From Saccoglossus kowalevskii (Eukaryota; Hemichordata; Enteropneusta; Harrimaniidae): 64,000 nt of DNA. This document shows positions 9,956 through 22,925 of this stretch, in pieces. Location of the stretch: assembly GCF_000003605.2 (NCBI RefSeq), contig NW_003122908.1, positions 757,325 to 821,324 of the forward strand, in the 5' to 3' direction. The notes beneath the pieces are model-generated. The model was given only the letters and a program-made list of their open reading frames with translations, was not told where the DNA came from and did no database searches. A program made the translations under genes and the position numbers. Each line of letters begins with the position of its first letter. Within the stretch, counting starts at the first letter, position 1.

Positions 9956-11890
9956 GCCAACAAAAACATTACTTTCCTTTTTAATAATGTGTCTCAGAAC
10001 ATTACACACACTGGCACGTCGCGACGTATCGTTCTTTTCCTCGTTTTTTTTGCATACCCGACCACAAATAAAAAAAACATGACCTTATACCATATATATA
10101 TGTTAATTTGAAATACTAAAAAAATAAAATGCACTGTCCAAGTATTATTCTGTGTATTTTAGAAACAGTGAAGTTTTGGGTTGACCAGACATTTATTCCC
10201 CCAAAAGGTTACACACACACTTAAATTATTCACTAGCATAGCAAGGTGTATCGGGTATACATGTTACTGACTAAACTTGTGTTTAATTCAATTTCATTAA
10301 ATTGTGAATAACTTGAGTTCTTGCTGTATGCGCTGTTTTATTGTCTCTACAGATAGGCAAATTTTAATGGAAAACGCAAACATTTGACGATAAGTTTACT
10401 TATCGTTTATTTGGTTTATTTGTCAGTATCGATTCATACCACCATGCATCATTCAAGCTATAAAATTGACCTAATCGTTCCCTCTTGATTCATTAAGAGG
10501 ACGTGATTATTAAAGAGAAAAGTCGATTATTATTTTTATGCAAATATACCCAACACATGTCATAACAGGCATAGATACGACATGAGAATGCATCTCAGAA
10601 TTAAACTAATGTTGAGCAGTGAAACTTTCTCTTGAAAATTCAAATCACTACGTGTAGAGAATTAAAAATTGTTAATGGTTAATTTTGTCTTTAGATACAG
10701 AACGTGTAGAAAAGTACAATGTGCACATGTATTGAGTGTTGTATGACTTTTTCGGGAAAATAAAATAAAGGCAACAGATGACGGATTGTATTGTTAATTG
10801 AATAAAAAAAACAGATGACGGATTCACACAGAGGGTGCTATTGACATCTTCATTAGGTGCTTGATATTTAGCCAATTCATACATTATTTTAAACGATTAA
10901 ATGATGAACAGCACGTGATTGATAAGGACAAACACGTGTCATAACTTTATTTATATAACAAACCTGAAAATGCTAATTCCTCGACACTGTAAATTGTCAA
11001 ATGTAGTCGTCACACCCCCGCAATTTTTTTCGGCAATAGTGCCCTCTGACGACCGTGTCCGCTGCTGCTGATTTGTGATAGGTAGATCGGCAACTATGAA
11101 GAGGTGATTTACTATTGTGTGAACTTTATTCCGAAAATGAAATATTAGTCTGGTTGTATTGATTTACTTCTTTGTTTATTTATTTATTTATTTATTTATT
11201 TATTTGTTTGTTTGTTTGTTTGTTTGTTTGTTTGTTTGTTTATTAGATGTATACAGCTGGTCCTCACAGTGTTTTCATGACATTGCGAGATCAAACTAGG
11301 TCTCGGATGAATACTTTTACCGTGGATAATTTATGAAAGGTGTTCGAAACTATGCAGGATATCAATAATCTCATAAACGAAACATTTGCGCCAACAAATC
11401 AGTTAAAGTTGAATAAAATTATATATTAAAAATGCGCATACAAAATGTATAAAATGAAATAAACGGCCCATAATATTTTACAAAACTGCATTATTTTCAG
11501 AAAACGTCGACATCAAAAGCTTTCAGTTAAAATGTTCTATGTAATTAAAATACAATCTAGGGCACTCTCATAATATCTCTAAAGTACCTATGCAGAGCTA
11601 AATACCCCCGGAATCTTGGCATGCTTGTCTATAAACTCTTTAAATTAGTACTATTACATATTAATGTGTTTCGCAACACGCGACACTCAGAACGAATACT
11701 CCTTCACGTCGAATAATTATGATACAGTAAATTGCTTCCTCTTTTGCTCAGCGCAACGTTTATCAACAAATTGGTCAAAGGTGTTCTTTTCTTCCGTATA
11801 ACGCTGTGATCAGAGGTCAGCCAATGCAATTGTCACAACCACAATAATCAATTGAGAAACGTTGTAAATAGGTTTTACACTGCCGTCCCC
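9956..11890. other. Non-coding DNA upstream of the signal-peptide exon
   Basis: AT-rich with no recognisable gene. Small features are a direct repeat of ACAGATGACGGATT at 10774 and 10811, and the TTTA/TTTG microsatellite listed separately. Close to the exon at 11891 are TGGTCAAAGGTGT (11772-11784), which resembles a DR1 nuclear-receptor site, AGAGGTCA (11813) and a CCAAT-type motif near 11820. These could belong to a promoter. No clear TATA box is seen. Confidence 0.4.
11171..11246 (+). repeat. Compound (TTTA)n(TTTG)n microsatellite
   Basis: About eight TTTA units run straight into about ten TTTG units, a compound tetranucleotide repeat. It has no coding meaning. Confidence 0.95.
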
Positions 11891-11948
11891 ATGCTTCACG
11901 TTAAGGCGATGTCGCTTCTGTTGTTGTTGGTCATCACAAGCAAGCTTG
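11891..11948 (+). CDS. Candidate first exon encoding a signal peptide
   Basis: ATG at 11891 opens MLHVKAMSLLLLLVITSKL, a short basic start followed by a Leu/Val/Ile core, a textbook signal peptide. It is followed directly by TTG|GTATGTTAAG, a near-perfect 5' splice site at 11949. The exon is 58 bases and so ends in phase 1, the junction most often found between signal-peptide exons and the mature part of secreted or single-pass proteins. Possible promoter motifs lie 70-120 bp upstream. No downstream exon is certain; candidates at 12529, 13661 and 14697 are discussed in the findings. The product is unknown. The whole could be chance, since the coding segment is short. Confidence 0.4.
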
Positions 11949-13032
11949 GTATGTTAAGACGGACGGATGGAAAACACAAATCTATTACACTATGTAGTCG
12001 GTAATTTGAGAGTGGTTTAGATTTGTTCACTTGCAGTAGAGCTTCGACATTGTAAGGGTGAAAATAGAAAGAATGAAGTCACAACAGAAGGTGTGCTTGA
12101 TGCCTCACAAAGCAACACAATATTACTAGATCCACGAGACGTAGATCAATGTTAACAAAATAGAGAACTAACCACCATGAACCACTCAGCGATGGTACCA
12201 GATGCTCGGAATGAGTGCGACTAACTTGCTGACTAGTCACACCCATCGTGATTGGTCACATATTGTAAAACATATGTAATAACGATCTAATCTTGACAAA
12301 TCAGAAGATTATATATATATATATATATAGTATAATCAAGAATGCTGCTGTCTTGCATAATTTGCTTGACAGACAATTCATATTTGGTAATTATCTGTTA
12401 TTGTCTTCCAAAACAACTTTTTAGTTTTAACCTGTCTATTTCCCGAGTAAGCTTGCTTAACTGGCTTTGCAGCTATGTCTCGAAAATCGTCATATGACCT
12501 ATATACATGCATTATTTTAAAAATTTAGGAAAGTATACACAATGGGCTGGAGCTGAGGGAATATTACCTGAAAGATATGGGAAATCGATAATATAAAGTT
12601 AAAACCATCCCGCTTGTCAGTTTATGGTTTAGAGAGTTAGGTTTACTTTGGAGGAACAGACCACGGTATAAACTGAATCCATGTTACCTGTTGTGTTCAT
12701 GATGATTAGTTTTCAGGATAAATGTGAAGAAGGCTAGAAGAATCTTTGTTATTTAAACTCAAGTGTTCGTCAATATATCTGTGAAACTATCTGAATATAA
12801 AAATTTGAAACTACAAAATAGAAAATACCCAAGTGATATCCAAAAGAAAATTTACAAATCAAAAACAATCTAGGAATTATTTAAAAAATGTATTGTACCC
12901 TGTAGTATACATTAAATGACGTCAGATGATTCGAATAGAGTAAGCACATTCTGTTCTACGTGTGGCACACTCCAAATATCATTCTGAGTCATAATCTAGT
13001 AGCTTCCGTTTGAAACCTGATGTCTGCATCAT

Positions 13033-13103
13033 ACAAGTGACATTGATACCAGCTGAAATCACCCGTGTAACAGTGGTGTCATATTAATCCACAAGCTCAT
13101 TAT
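13033..13103 (+). repeat. Dispersed repeat, copy 1
   Basis: It shares an ordered set of blocks (ACAAGTGACA, GTGTAACAG, CCACAAGCTCATTA) with 22238-22298 in the same orientation. It is probably part of an old dispersed repeat of unknown class. The second copy is interrupted by the mariner. Confidence 0.6.
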
Positions 13104-16100
13104 ATCGGCCAATCTTTCAATGTTAAGGCCAGTTGTTCACCTCAAAACCCTTGCTTTAATACCGTGTGCGTAATTCAAAGTACTGATAAAAATGATAATA
13201 CGTAAACATACACGATTTTTGTGATACTTCGATATCAACTTCGCTGTTCACTGAAGTCTGACATCATTATTTCTGATTGGATGGTATATAGAAATGCAGG
13301 CTGTTCAAATTATTTTTTCACTCGTGTCGCATTTCCACGCCGGGAGCAAAGTGTACATTCCGTTTCATATCAGAGTTAAATATTATGCTGAATTATATGT
13401 TCTTCTGCAATTTGTCTGCCATAGTATGGTATAGGAGGTGTTGTTGCTAATATTTCCAGTGGAAAATGTATGCTTTTCAATTTCAACCTTACTGATCACC
13501 ATCTCGAATATATATTTCACCTACCTATAGATAAGTGATGTCATTTTATCGCCCGATGGTGAGCATCTGATCGTAAACAGTATGTTATTTCACTGTCAAA
13601 TACTATACGCTAAATTGAAATTTGAACCCACCATAATGTAAAACGTTGGTTTCCTCTCAGATGGCAATCTATGCGAATTTATCCAGACATTACGCCACCT
13701 CTGACCCCTGCCTATGCGAAAATCCTGTCCACAAGGCATACCGCGAAACACAAGTTAATTGCAATGTACCAGGTGATGTGTTCATCGATTATATATTAAA
13801 CATGTGAGATCAAAGTATCGCTGGTTAATGGACAGTTACTTTCTATCATGTAATGAACACCACACGTGACTGCCCCAAAGATTGTTATCAGAGACCATAC
13901 ACACATGTATATATATAGTATATATATATACTCGCTAACTATGTGCGGTGAGGTTTTCCGGTGTATTTTATTGGAGGAAAAATACAGCGTACTAGTCTGA
14001 ATGCGTCAGTTGCGCGCTTGTCAATCCTAGAGAAACTGGGATAATAACAAATTCTCAGACAAAACGACCCTGTCACCTACTAGAGCAAACCACGTGTGAT
14101 TCTGACCCCAACCTTCAGTCTTTTTTAAGTCTGATAATCCTCTTAATGGATATAACGGCTAACTTTCCTAGCACGATTTGAATCCCTGGTTTACTCTGAT
14201 TGCCGCTGTCTTGCGATTCAGTCAGATTTTCCGAAGACGGATGCAGTGTAGATATTACATTTAATAGCCACATTATTGGTGGAAGCCGCAAAATTTCACA
14301 TAACAGGCATGCGCGAGTTTCGAGTCACGAGTGTGTTAATTCAACTAAAATATATGATGATTCAAATAAAAACAAAACAAAACAAAAGGTTTCATGACAA
14401 ATATGTACGAGATTTACTCGCCAAAGTCGTCTGCTACCACTATAAAATCATATATCTAAGCATGATACGTGACTAACATATACTTATTACATTTCTGAAA
14501 ATTCCATACATGAATATAAAAATGTCTACAGAAATACAACTGCGCGAGACAATACTCGATGACATTTATCGTGAATTTCAGAAAATTATATATTTGTTGT
14601 GACTTTTCAGCCTATAGATTTTTATTGATATGGTTATTAGTCAGACATGTTTGTGATTAAGATTTTGTATATTTTGTTTCTCTCTTATTATATCAGTTGC
14701 CCACAAAAAGTACATTCTAAAAACGTGCTTTACGATCCATCCCGTTGATTACTGGAAATAATTTATAATAGTGACGCTTAATGTGTCTTGATCGAACAAA
14801 AATCCAAATGTCAGCAAATCAAGCCTTTCCACATTACTAAGGACGAGGAGTAAAATCCCACTAACTGAATAAGAAATAACACAGATGTTGTCGCTTGTAA
14901 ATGCTGGCCTGCTTTACGATTTTAAGTTGTATGGGATTGGAGTCGAATTATAGAGTATGCAATTATTTTGCTTAGTTATTGTGCGATACACTCGTATGAC
15001 AGAGCAACGTTATTACATAATATAGTAGATTCAGAGCAGCGCCATTTGATCTAGCCGATCCATTAGGAAAGTAACCTTTCTTGCTACATCCTCTTTCTTG
15101 CCAGTGCGAAGTAAACATTTATTTAACAGGTTGTCAGCAGCCTGCTACTCACAAATTGCTTACAAGAATGCACGAGAACACAGTACCAATATATTGCTCT
15201 AATTGACAGTGATAATGTCCTACGGGTTCTTCATCATTCGACGTCACACATCCGTTACATAAATACAGATATGTATATATCTACGCTCATGAGCTAGTTT
15301 CGTATCATCTGATTAGTAACTGGCGTCACGTTGATTAGACGACGATCCTTGATTCCTACCTAATAATGATGAATTTATCAAATAGCAAACATCAGTCAGC
15401 AGTCTATCATCGACGTAACCAACACTGAACAATCGCAGCCACACAATTGAATTGTGCGTACAAACTAAGGTACGGGTTAAGTATAAGCGACATCGGCAAT
15501 GGAATTGTTATCTGAAAATAAGAATTACATTATAATTGTATAAAGTTATTACAGGTCGTAGTCTATGTTTTATAATTTATATTAATGAAAGAGGGGTTAG
15601 AACAAATTGGTGTTAATTGTAAATTGGTGTTGACGTATAACAATTATCATATATTACAATATACATCATAGTATTTGTTAATAAATAGTATTAATAAACA
15701 AATAAACTATACATTCAGGTAAATTTGTTATTTTGTGACAGATAACTATTTTAGCTTATTTTTGTCAAATTACAAACAAAATCGCACCGGTTTTCATTGC
15801 TATACGTCCATGCAGTGCATGTAAATACTGACAGGCGGCCGCGTAGTGTTTTATTAGAAACTGCCAATGACACATGAAGATCGACGTCAACCCTATCGAC
15901 CAGTGGCGCCTTCGTCTTTTGTTCAAGAATATTTCATCAAATGTCACGAGGAGAAAAAAAACAGACCTGTGAATATTCTGATGTATATTGAATAGTATGA
16001 ATTACTACAGTGTCTGGTTGGCAGATGGCTATGTAGACACGTTCTGAAAATGACAGACTGTGATATTTTCCTATGACGTCATTGTATTCATTCAAGACTG

Positions 16101-16549
16101 ATTTTAAGATACAGAGCTGCTGCTCGCTCTTTGTTTAACAATTTCAATTAACCTTAACCATGCTGAGAAATGTACACCGGTAGCTTGACATAATGTAGTT
16201 TACAGTACCAAACGCACTCAACTTTAATGAAAACAAACCTGAACACTTTGAGAACTACCAAGGTCATGCACTGCGAACACAATAATGAATCGATATGTAT
16301 CCTTAGATACAAATTGCTTTCCCCAGGGATATATTCAATAAGTTGGAGTTATTGACAATTAAGGTTTAACTTGCACTTATTTCGATTAATAATGTATACA
16401 CTGTTCTGAATTAACGTTAAAAGTTCATTCTCCAATAACGTTGTGACAGAACCATTACATTAATACACTCTATCTAATATCAATAGATTAGCAGCAGGCG
16501 GAATCTTTATATTTCACTTCTGTTATTGAGTGTCCAATAATATAAATAT

Positions 16550-17265
16550 TCGTGTTTCGCGTCAAACCGGGAAGCGATATACGGCAAATGATACACGCAA
16601 CATACTCGCATCGTACACGCCTCGTAATCGTATGGTGCATGCATTTTACAAGCATGAAAACGCATCATACATGCACGGCACATGTCTATTTTAAAGATGA
16701 TACATGTATATTTCAGGAACAGTACGCGCATATTACCTGTATGTACTTGCATATTTCACGCATGGCACCGGCAAAGAATGCCCATTGTACAGGAATAGTC
16801 CATACACAAATTCCGAGTTTGGCTAGAATAAAGTAGACGCGGAATGCTTATCCATGAAACAACGCACAAAGTCCACGCTGTGTTTTGCGCTGGGAAATCG
16901 CATATCGTTGAGGTTAATTGAAATCACCTGTATTCTTGATTGCTTATTTAAAATCACAGAGTTTAGTAGGGTCATTTTTTTCTTTCTGTAATGTTTTTCT
17001 GAGAACAATAGCACGGTATACACATATTACATGCATGGCATAACATAGTCAAGGTAAACGCATGTTACATACATAGTGCCGGCACAGTTTACCTATCACA
17101 CACACCGAGTTCAGGCAAAGTTAATCATGGTACAACAAAATTACCCGTATAGTACACACATGATACACTCAACGTATATACATTGCTATAGTAACACGAA
17201 GTACATGATATGTGATATAATAACTTACAATAAACACAGAAAAGAGATACATGGCGTAAGTGGGT
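16550..17265. repeat. Degenerate ACATAC/ACATGCA-rich tandem region
   Basis: Variants of CATAC, ACATG, TACACG and GCATG recur every 10-20 bases on both sides of a less repetitive centre (about 16840-16990). Open frames exist on both strands because stops are locally rare, with His/Tyr/Thr-biased products that look like repeat translation, not protein. Best read as an old, drifted minisatellite or low-complexity tract. Confidence 0.45.
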
Positions 17266-18175
17266 AATACTAAACAAACACACCCACCTACCCACAAACC
17301 AAATTATCGGCCAATTAACCAATTAACCAGCCAATCAAACAACCAATAAATAATGCGCATAATGTGTCATACTATGTTGGACGTTGTGCGTACGTTAACG
17401 TTTCCGTTACGCACACATGACGCACACATGCGTGACGACCAACAATCGATGCCTTAGACAAATATCTAATGCTAAAATTAGCTGAGCCACATTTGTGATT
17501 AGAGGAATTAACAACATATTAAACCCAATATCAAATATCTTCTTTGAACATCGCATCCGTTCAACTTATCCCTAGACAAGATGACAGAGTAATTACTGCG
17601 ACTCTGAATGGATTTTAAATCGGTATGAAGAATTATATAAAGTAATGTGTTGAACGGAAATTAAAAAGGAAGCAGACAGCTTTCTACCTGGGCACGAATT
17701 CAGTAAAACGACTATTCCAAAGACAAATTGGGACTACAAATATATACACTGAACTGATAACAACCTTGCTTAATAATACCGGCACGGTTCAAACAACTCC
17801 CACTATCAACAAGTCAATATTTTTTTCAACGGATCTAACCTAATACTAAAAATGAACAGGAAGTTAATTATATTAAATTAAATTAACAGGAAATTTTTTT
17901 TTCTAAAATTTTAACATTTCTGTCTTAAGCTTTACCAAATTAAATATAACAACATTCTACCTTAAACTTCGCGGATTACGTAATAATAGTATGCATTTTG
18001 ATATCTACAGGAGACTGGCGAAATTACAATTGAATTAAAGCTTCAATTTAAAAATGCCGGAGAAACAATGTACATGCGCACTGACAAATTCGCATAGTTT
18101 TCATATTTGTATAACTAAGAGCATATAAATGAATAATTTCCTTCGAAATATGAATGTAACATACATTTTTTACTC

Positions 18176-18243
18176 AATGTAATGTAATGTAATGTAATGT
18201 AATGTAATGTAATGTAATGTAATGTAATGTAATGTAATGTAAT
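18176..18243 (+). repeat. (AATGT)n pentanucleotide microsatellite
   Basis: About thirteen nearly perfect AATGT units. On the other strand it makes an artificial LHYIT repeat frame, which is not a gene. Confidence 0.97.
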
Positions 18244-21200
18244 AGTTATATCATACCAGTGTTTTATACCCGATATTAAGCCTAGAATTATGACCATTTT
18301 AAAGTTGTTTTTATACATTCATTAGATCGCCAACTAATTGAAACACGCCCTTCCTGCACACACTCACATTCAACATAATTGGAAGTTTAATGAAATTTAC
18401 AAATCCAATATCAACAGTAAACAGAGACATGAAACGAACAAATACATTTGCCAAGCTAGTTTAAAATAGATATTTTAATGATGACATCTCGTATATTTAC
18501 CACTCCCGTGAGTAAGTTCGTCGTGACAACGCATGCAATGAGGGAGTAACCGAGGCAAAACGCGAATAATAAACGTGATTAATACATCATTTCCGGAGGG
18601 CTGAATAATGCCTAATACACACAAATTGTTCTAATGCAGCACCGTCGAAGAATGATGCTGGAGAAAACTCCTATTCCGATGATTGAGTTTTACCCAATAT
18701 TTGAAAAAAAGAAAGAAATATAAATGAAATCATTGAATATACAATAGCTGCTGACCGCATGAATTAAGAAGTACATGTTTCGAATTCCCGGAATTGTTAT
18801 TACAATATTGAACAATTTTCCGGATTTGCGTTTCTAATTAGGGAGAGAATCTGTCAGGCTTCAAAAGACGATACATTGATTGCGGTTTTCATAATTATAA
18901 ATTTGCCGTACAATATTATTGAATTTCAAATCCTTCACGCTTCACCTCGATATATTCAGCTCTAACGTGTCCACCGCGGAAGAAGTGATCAACAGTACAT
19001 ACAATAATTTCTATCGGGCGCTCCTATTGGTTTATCCGAACTACACTAATTACATTATTCCACACTAATTATATCGTTCCTTATTTAAACATACAACAGC
19101 ATGTGAAAACAATTGAATATATGAATGCATGTATGCACTTTGTTATTTGATTAGTTAACTCGAGAATGCGCGAACAAAGAAAACAACATATTGAATGGAC
19201 AAGCATGAATGCAAAGTCACATCGACTTCACAAATCCCATATTAAAAAAAAAACGCTCTAAAAGATCAAATAATGTGATGAAAGTTGAATTATATTTGTC
19301 TAAAAAATGATAAAAGAGAGCACAAAGAATAATTGCGTTTATTATTGTTGCTATGGGTGACTATGTCGGCGACTTCTATTCATAGAATGCCTATACAATG
19401 AATTCATGGCACGCTCTATTATTCTATAAATATTTTAATCTAGCTTATACACACATTCATATAATGATAAGTCAAGGGCGAAACATCTTTCAACTGTGAG
19501 TTTGAAAGCGTTAAATTCTAGTTAGGGCTCTAAATGAAATTGATAATTTGGGTCTATCTAGCAAATACGAAACGGCGTAATGGCAATCAGTGGTGTAATC
19601 GGGTTATGTCTCTTAGTTGTTCCACATGCAAACTGTCGTACTTATCAAAAAATGTTATCGTTGTACAGTTTTTTTCATGACACAGACCAAAAATGTCAAA
19701 AACGTGGGCGCGTATGTCCTCCTACTGTAATTTAGCGATGACTGAATTAGATTTGCGAGTATGGGAATGATAAAATGCACCTTCCCGTTATTTAATCTTA
19801 TCGTTCCCCTAAACGTGCGAGAGGCAAATATGCTACTCTTCCAGCAATCACCCGAATACACAACCACCTACGTTAAAACAAGTATCTCCATTTTTGATAA
19901 TGTATATGCATGATGACATAAAACGCTACAATCCCACCACAGTTACAACTGTCATATTTTTAATTATATAAGAACGCCCACATTTCACTTCGACGATTCA
20001 GGCTAAGTTGCTTGTTTCCCGGCCTTGGTGTATAATGAACACAAACTCGATGATAACAAAAAATACTAAAAACTAAAATGATTTAGGGTCAAACCAGGTT
20101 AATTTCAAACAAAAATCAAGGATATTAATTATAATCGTCTAACCTTTCGATTGATTCATCAGGTATGGGGTCGCGATGGTTAATAGGCTTTTCGAAACAT
20201 CATGACGACCATTTCATGACTAATTAGAGTCGACTTTTCATATAATCCAACATCGAATCGCAGCTTAACATTTAAAACAGGAACTGTCATATATATGCGA
20301 TGTCCTGTAAGCATGGCGTGTTGACATGATAGCGAAAAACTGTCATGGGAACAGCGTAACCTTGAAGATTATATTTAGAATCCACGAATTGGGAAAAAAT
20401 CATATTTATCTTTGATTTACAGGAAATCACATTTCCTTAAATCGAGAGATTTTGTGAAGGCTAATTTGCTCTACTTGCCCATTCTACTTATTACAGCGCC
20501 ATAACCTTGTTTGAAGTGAATGTTTTGGTACATTATTACTTATTAATCTATTACAATGAACATTTAATTAAGAGAGAGTGCACAACAATTCTCTTCCAGA
20601 GATTTTATAATTGCTCTCGACCACAAATTTCCAAATCTCCAAACTTCTTGTTACCAAGTCAACCACATCGCATAAACGTCGTATGTCGTATACAGACTAT
20701 ACAGTATGTTAATAAAAAAAATATTTTATCAAAATAGTTTGGGCGGATATTTTCAAATATCGAATACAATAGTGTAAATAATAATTACAACCAATAATCG
20801 TTGAGGTGAAATTACGAGTGTACAAACACATTATAAAATATAAAAAAACGACATTCATATGAGAAAACATTGTCAAATTCACAGAGAAAGATATGTAACT
20901 GTAAGAGGAACATAGCATGTGTATGTTCGTATTAGAACGTTGATAGACGAACAGCTAACGCCTTAAAACGTCACACACTTGTGCCTCCTAAGATTCCTTT
21001 AGAAAAACAAATATTTGGAAACAAATATCAAATGTATAGGTCACAGTTTGTCTGTCTCTGCGTTAATGTTATTAACATAATTTCCTCGAAATGGCTCGAG
21101 GCATTTTAAGATTTTAAGTACAAAACATAAACAGTCAATGTCACAGTATGCGTCTTTGCATATTCACAAAATAACCTCAACACGATGGGACTCTAAACAC

Positions 21201-22237
21201 TTTTCCATCCACAACTACACAACAAGGCAAATTATGCCGAGAGTAGATATTGAAAAATAGGCGTTCCTCCGAGTGTTGTCTAGGTTTGTATACATTTACT
21301 GATAAAATCATACTATCACACTGACACCTGTAATCATATGTATGCCTAACCAACCCTATACCTAATAATATTTCTACTTGCAAGACCATTTATCTTATAT
21401 AAAACATAAATCAAAATAGTTTAAGTTGTGTAATCATAAACACGTTTCTCTCACATATATAAATAAACACTATCCTATATTTTCTCCATCCACACAGTCA
21501 GCAACCTATACTATGCTAGCATGCACCATGGGAGGTCTCACAATCCCAACATGGCAAACATGCACTTATTGCTAATACAATCTAGTGCATTCAAATCTCG
21601 TTCCATGTTCATGGTAAGGTCATTCTACACAGTATCGGATTTCTGAAATATTGAAAACCCTAAGGCGTTGTGCAAATGTATAGGACCACCTAATTATTAG
21701 GGTATCTAGTTTCCGTGGCAGGTTCCTGAAATGTTGCTTTTTTCTCGAGGAGAAGAAGAAAAATTATTAATGTGCCTGAACAAAAGTATGATGTTTTCCT
21801 TGTCCAAAAATCCGGTCAAACAATACTTGAAATGGGTTCTGTTCAGAAAGAGTGAATGTATATTGTTTTGCACTTGGCAAATCTAGTTGTTGGATGCCTG
21901 TTTTTTTTCCAAAATTTCGAGTTCACGAACAATCGCAAAAGAAATTCGCGAATTCAAGCTTGCATTCACTGGCATAGAACGCTAAGGAGTTAGATTTGTT
22001 GGACTCTACTCTTGGTTATTTCGTTTTTCTAGGAATATGATTCATCAAATGCCTCATACCAAAAGGGCAGTGTACATTTAACCATATTAACCAGGTATAA
22101 CCATACTAGTTTGAACTAGATGATAGTTGATACGAGGCGACAATTTTTTTAAAACTAGCTTTTTTTTCCTGAAAACCGAGACAGCAGGTACCAAATTGGG
22201 TAATTATTGGAGAGCTGTTTAAAACCGACTACATCCG

Positions 22238-22298
22238 ACAAGTGACAGTGATATCATCTGTGTAACAGCGTTGTTGTATTCAACCACAAGCTCATTAC
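22238..22298 (+). repeat. Dispersed repeat, copy 2, carrying the mariner insertion
   Basis: It matches 13033-13103 through ACAAGTGACA, GTGTAACAG and CCACAAGCTCATTA. The match stops at the TA where the mariner begins, so this copy shows the pre-insertion target. Confidence 0.6.
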
Positions 22299-22302
22299 GC
22301 GA

Positions 22303-22925
22303 AGGGCGTTCAATAAGTAATGCCCCTGATCCACTGCCAGTTGTCTGATCTAGATTTAATTTTGCATGTGCAATGATTTCCATCTCTATGGGTTATGTTG
22401 CAAAAAACAGCTCTGAACTGATTGTGGTTTCTGATTTACAGGTGTTTTAACTGAGTCTGTTGTGAAATGGAATCAGTTGAGTGTCGCGCAGTGATACGTG
22501 ATTTGTATTTGAAAGGCCACACAGGAGACTTTTGATGAAATGAAAGAAACTTGTGGTGATTATACCCCATCATATGACGCTGGCATCGTGAATTCAAACA
22601 TGACCGTAAGTCTGTGAAATGTTTTCCATCCCCCTTACTCTCCTGACCTTGCACCCTCTGACTTTCATCTCTTCCAAGCCATGAAGTCGTTTTTGAAAGG
22701 AAAGCGTTTCCCAGATAATGCAGCCTTGATTTCTGAAGTTACGACGTGGTTGGAGAACCAACCTGGGGTGTTCTACAAAAACGGTGCCCAGAGCTGCATA
22801 AAACAATGGGAGAAATGCATAACTCTAGGTTTTTCCTATGTAGAGAAACACTAATAACTGTGACAAGTTTCATTAATCTCCTCCTATGGGAAATGGGTCA
22901 GGGGCATTACTTATTGAACGGCCCT
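22303..22925 (+). mobile_element. Internally deleted mariner-family DNA transposon
   Basis: The ends are inverted copies. The left reads GCGTTCAATAAGTAATGCCC (22306 on) and the right is TCAGGGGCATTACTTATTGA (22898 on), about 25 bp with few differences. Transposase starts at ATG 22467 with MESVECRAVIRDLYLKGHT, the N-terminal helix-turn-helix region, and changes frame soon after. The third catalytic region is present as PYSPDLAPSDFHLFQAMKSF (about 22633-22690), followed by LISEVTTWLENQPGVFYKN and a C-terminus near WEKCITLGFSYVEK. The part between, with the first two catalytic aspartates, is missing, giving about 620 bp in place of about 1.3 kb. It is non-autonomous, and the frame shifts show it is decayed. 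Confidence 0.87.

Larger units (their letters stand above)
11949..22237. other. Gene-poor, AT-rich DNA
   Basis: No recognisable gene. If the exon at 11891 is real, part of this is its intron. It contains (AT)n tracts near 12311 and 13910, a TGACGTCA palindrome at 12917 and another at 16074, splice-acceptor-like tracts before 13661 and 14697, the degenerate tandem region near 16.5-17.3 kb and an A/C-rich low-complexity stretch at 17268-17345. All longer open frames are short, overlap on both strands and lack known motifs. Confidence 0.5.

Noticed and set aside
13661-13810. Frame with PCLCENPVH resembling the mature N-terminus of TIMP proteins
   Set aside because: Only a few residues match. 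The CxC is not preceded by a signal peptide in that frame, nothing TIMP-like follows, and the frame ends after 48 codons. The acceptor tract itself is kept as a possible exon start in another frame.
14160-14190. Possible tRNA B-box (GATTTGAATCCC)
   Set aside because: No matching A-box, anticodon stem or acceptor stem can be folded around it.
16507-16836. Two overlapping 80-95 codon frames on opposite strands
   Set aside because: Both arise from the ACATAC-rich low-complexity tract. The composition is His/Tyr/Cys-biased with no domain.
18115-18318. LHYIT-repeat open frame
   Set aside because: It is a pure translation of the AATGT microsatellite.
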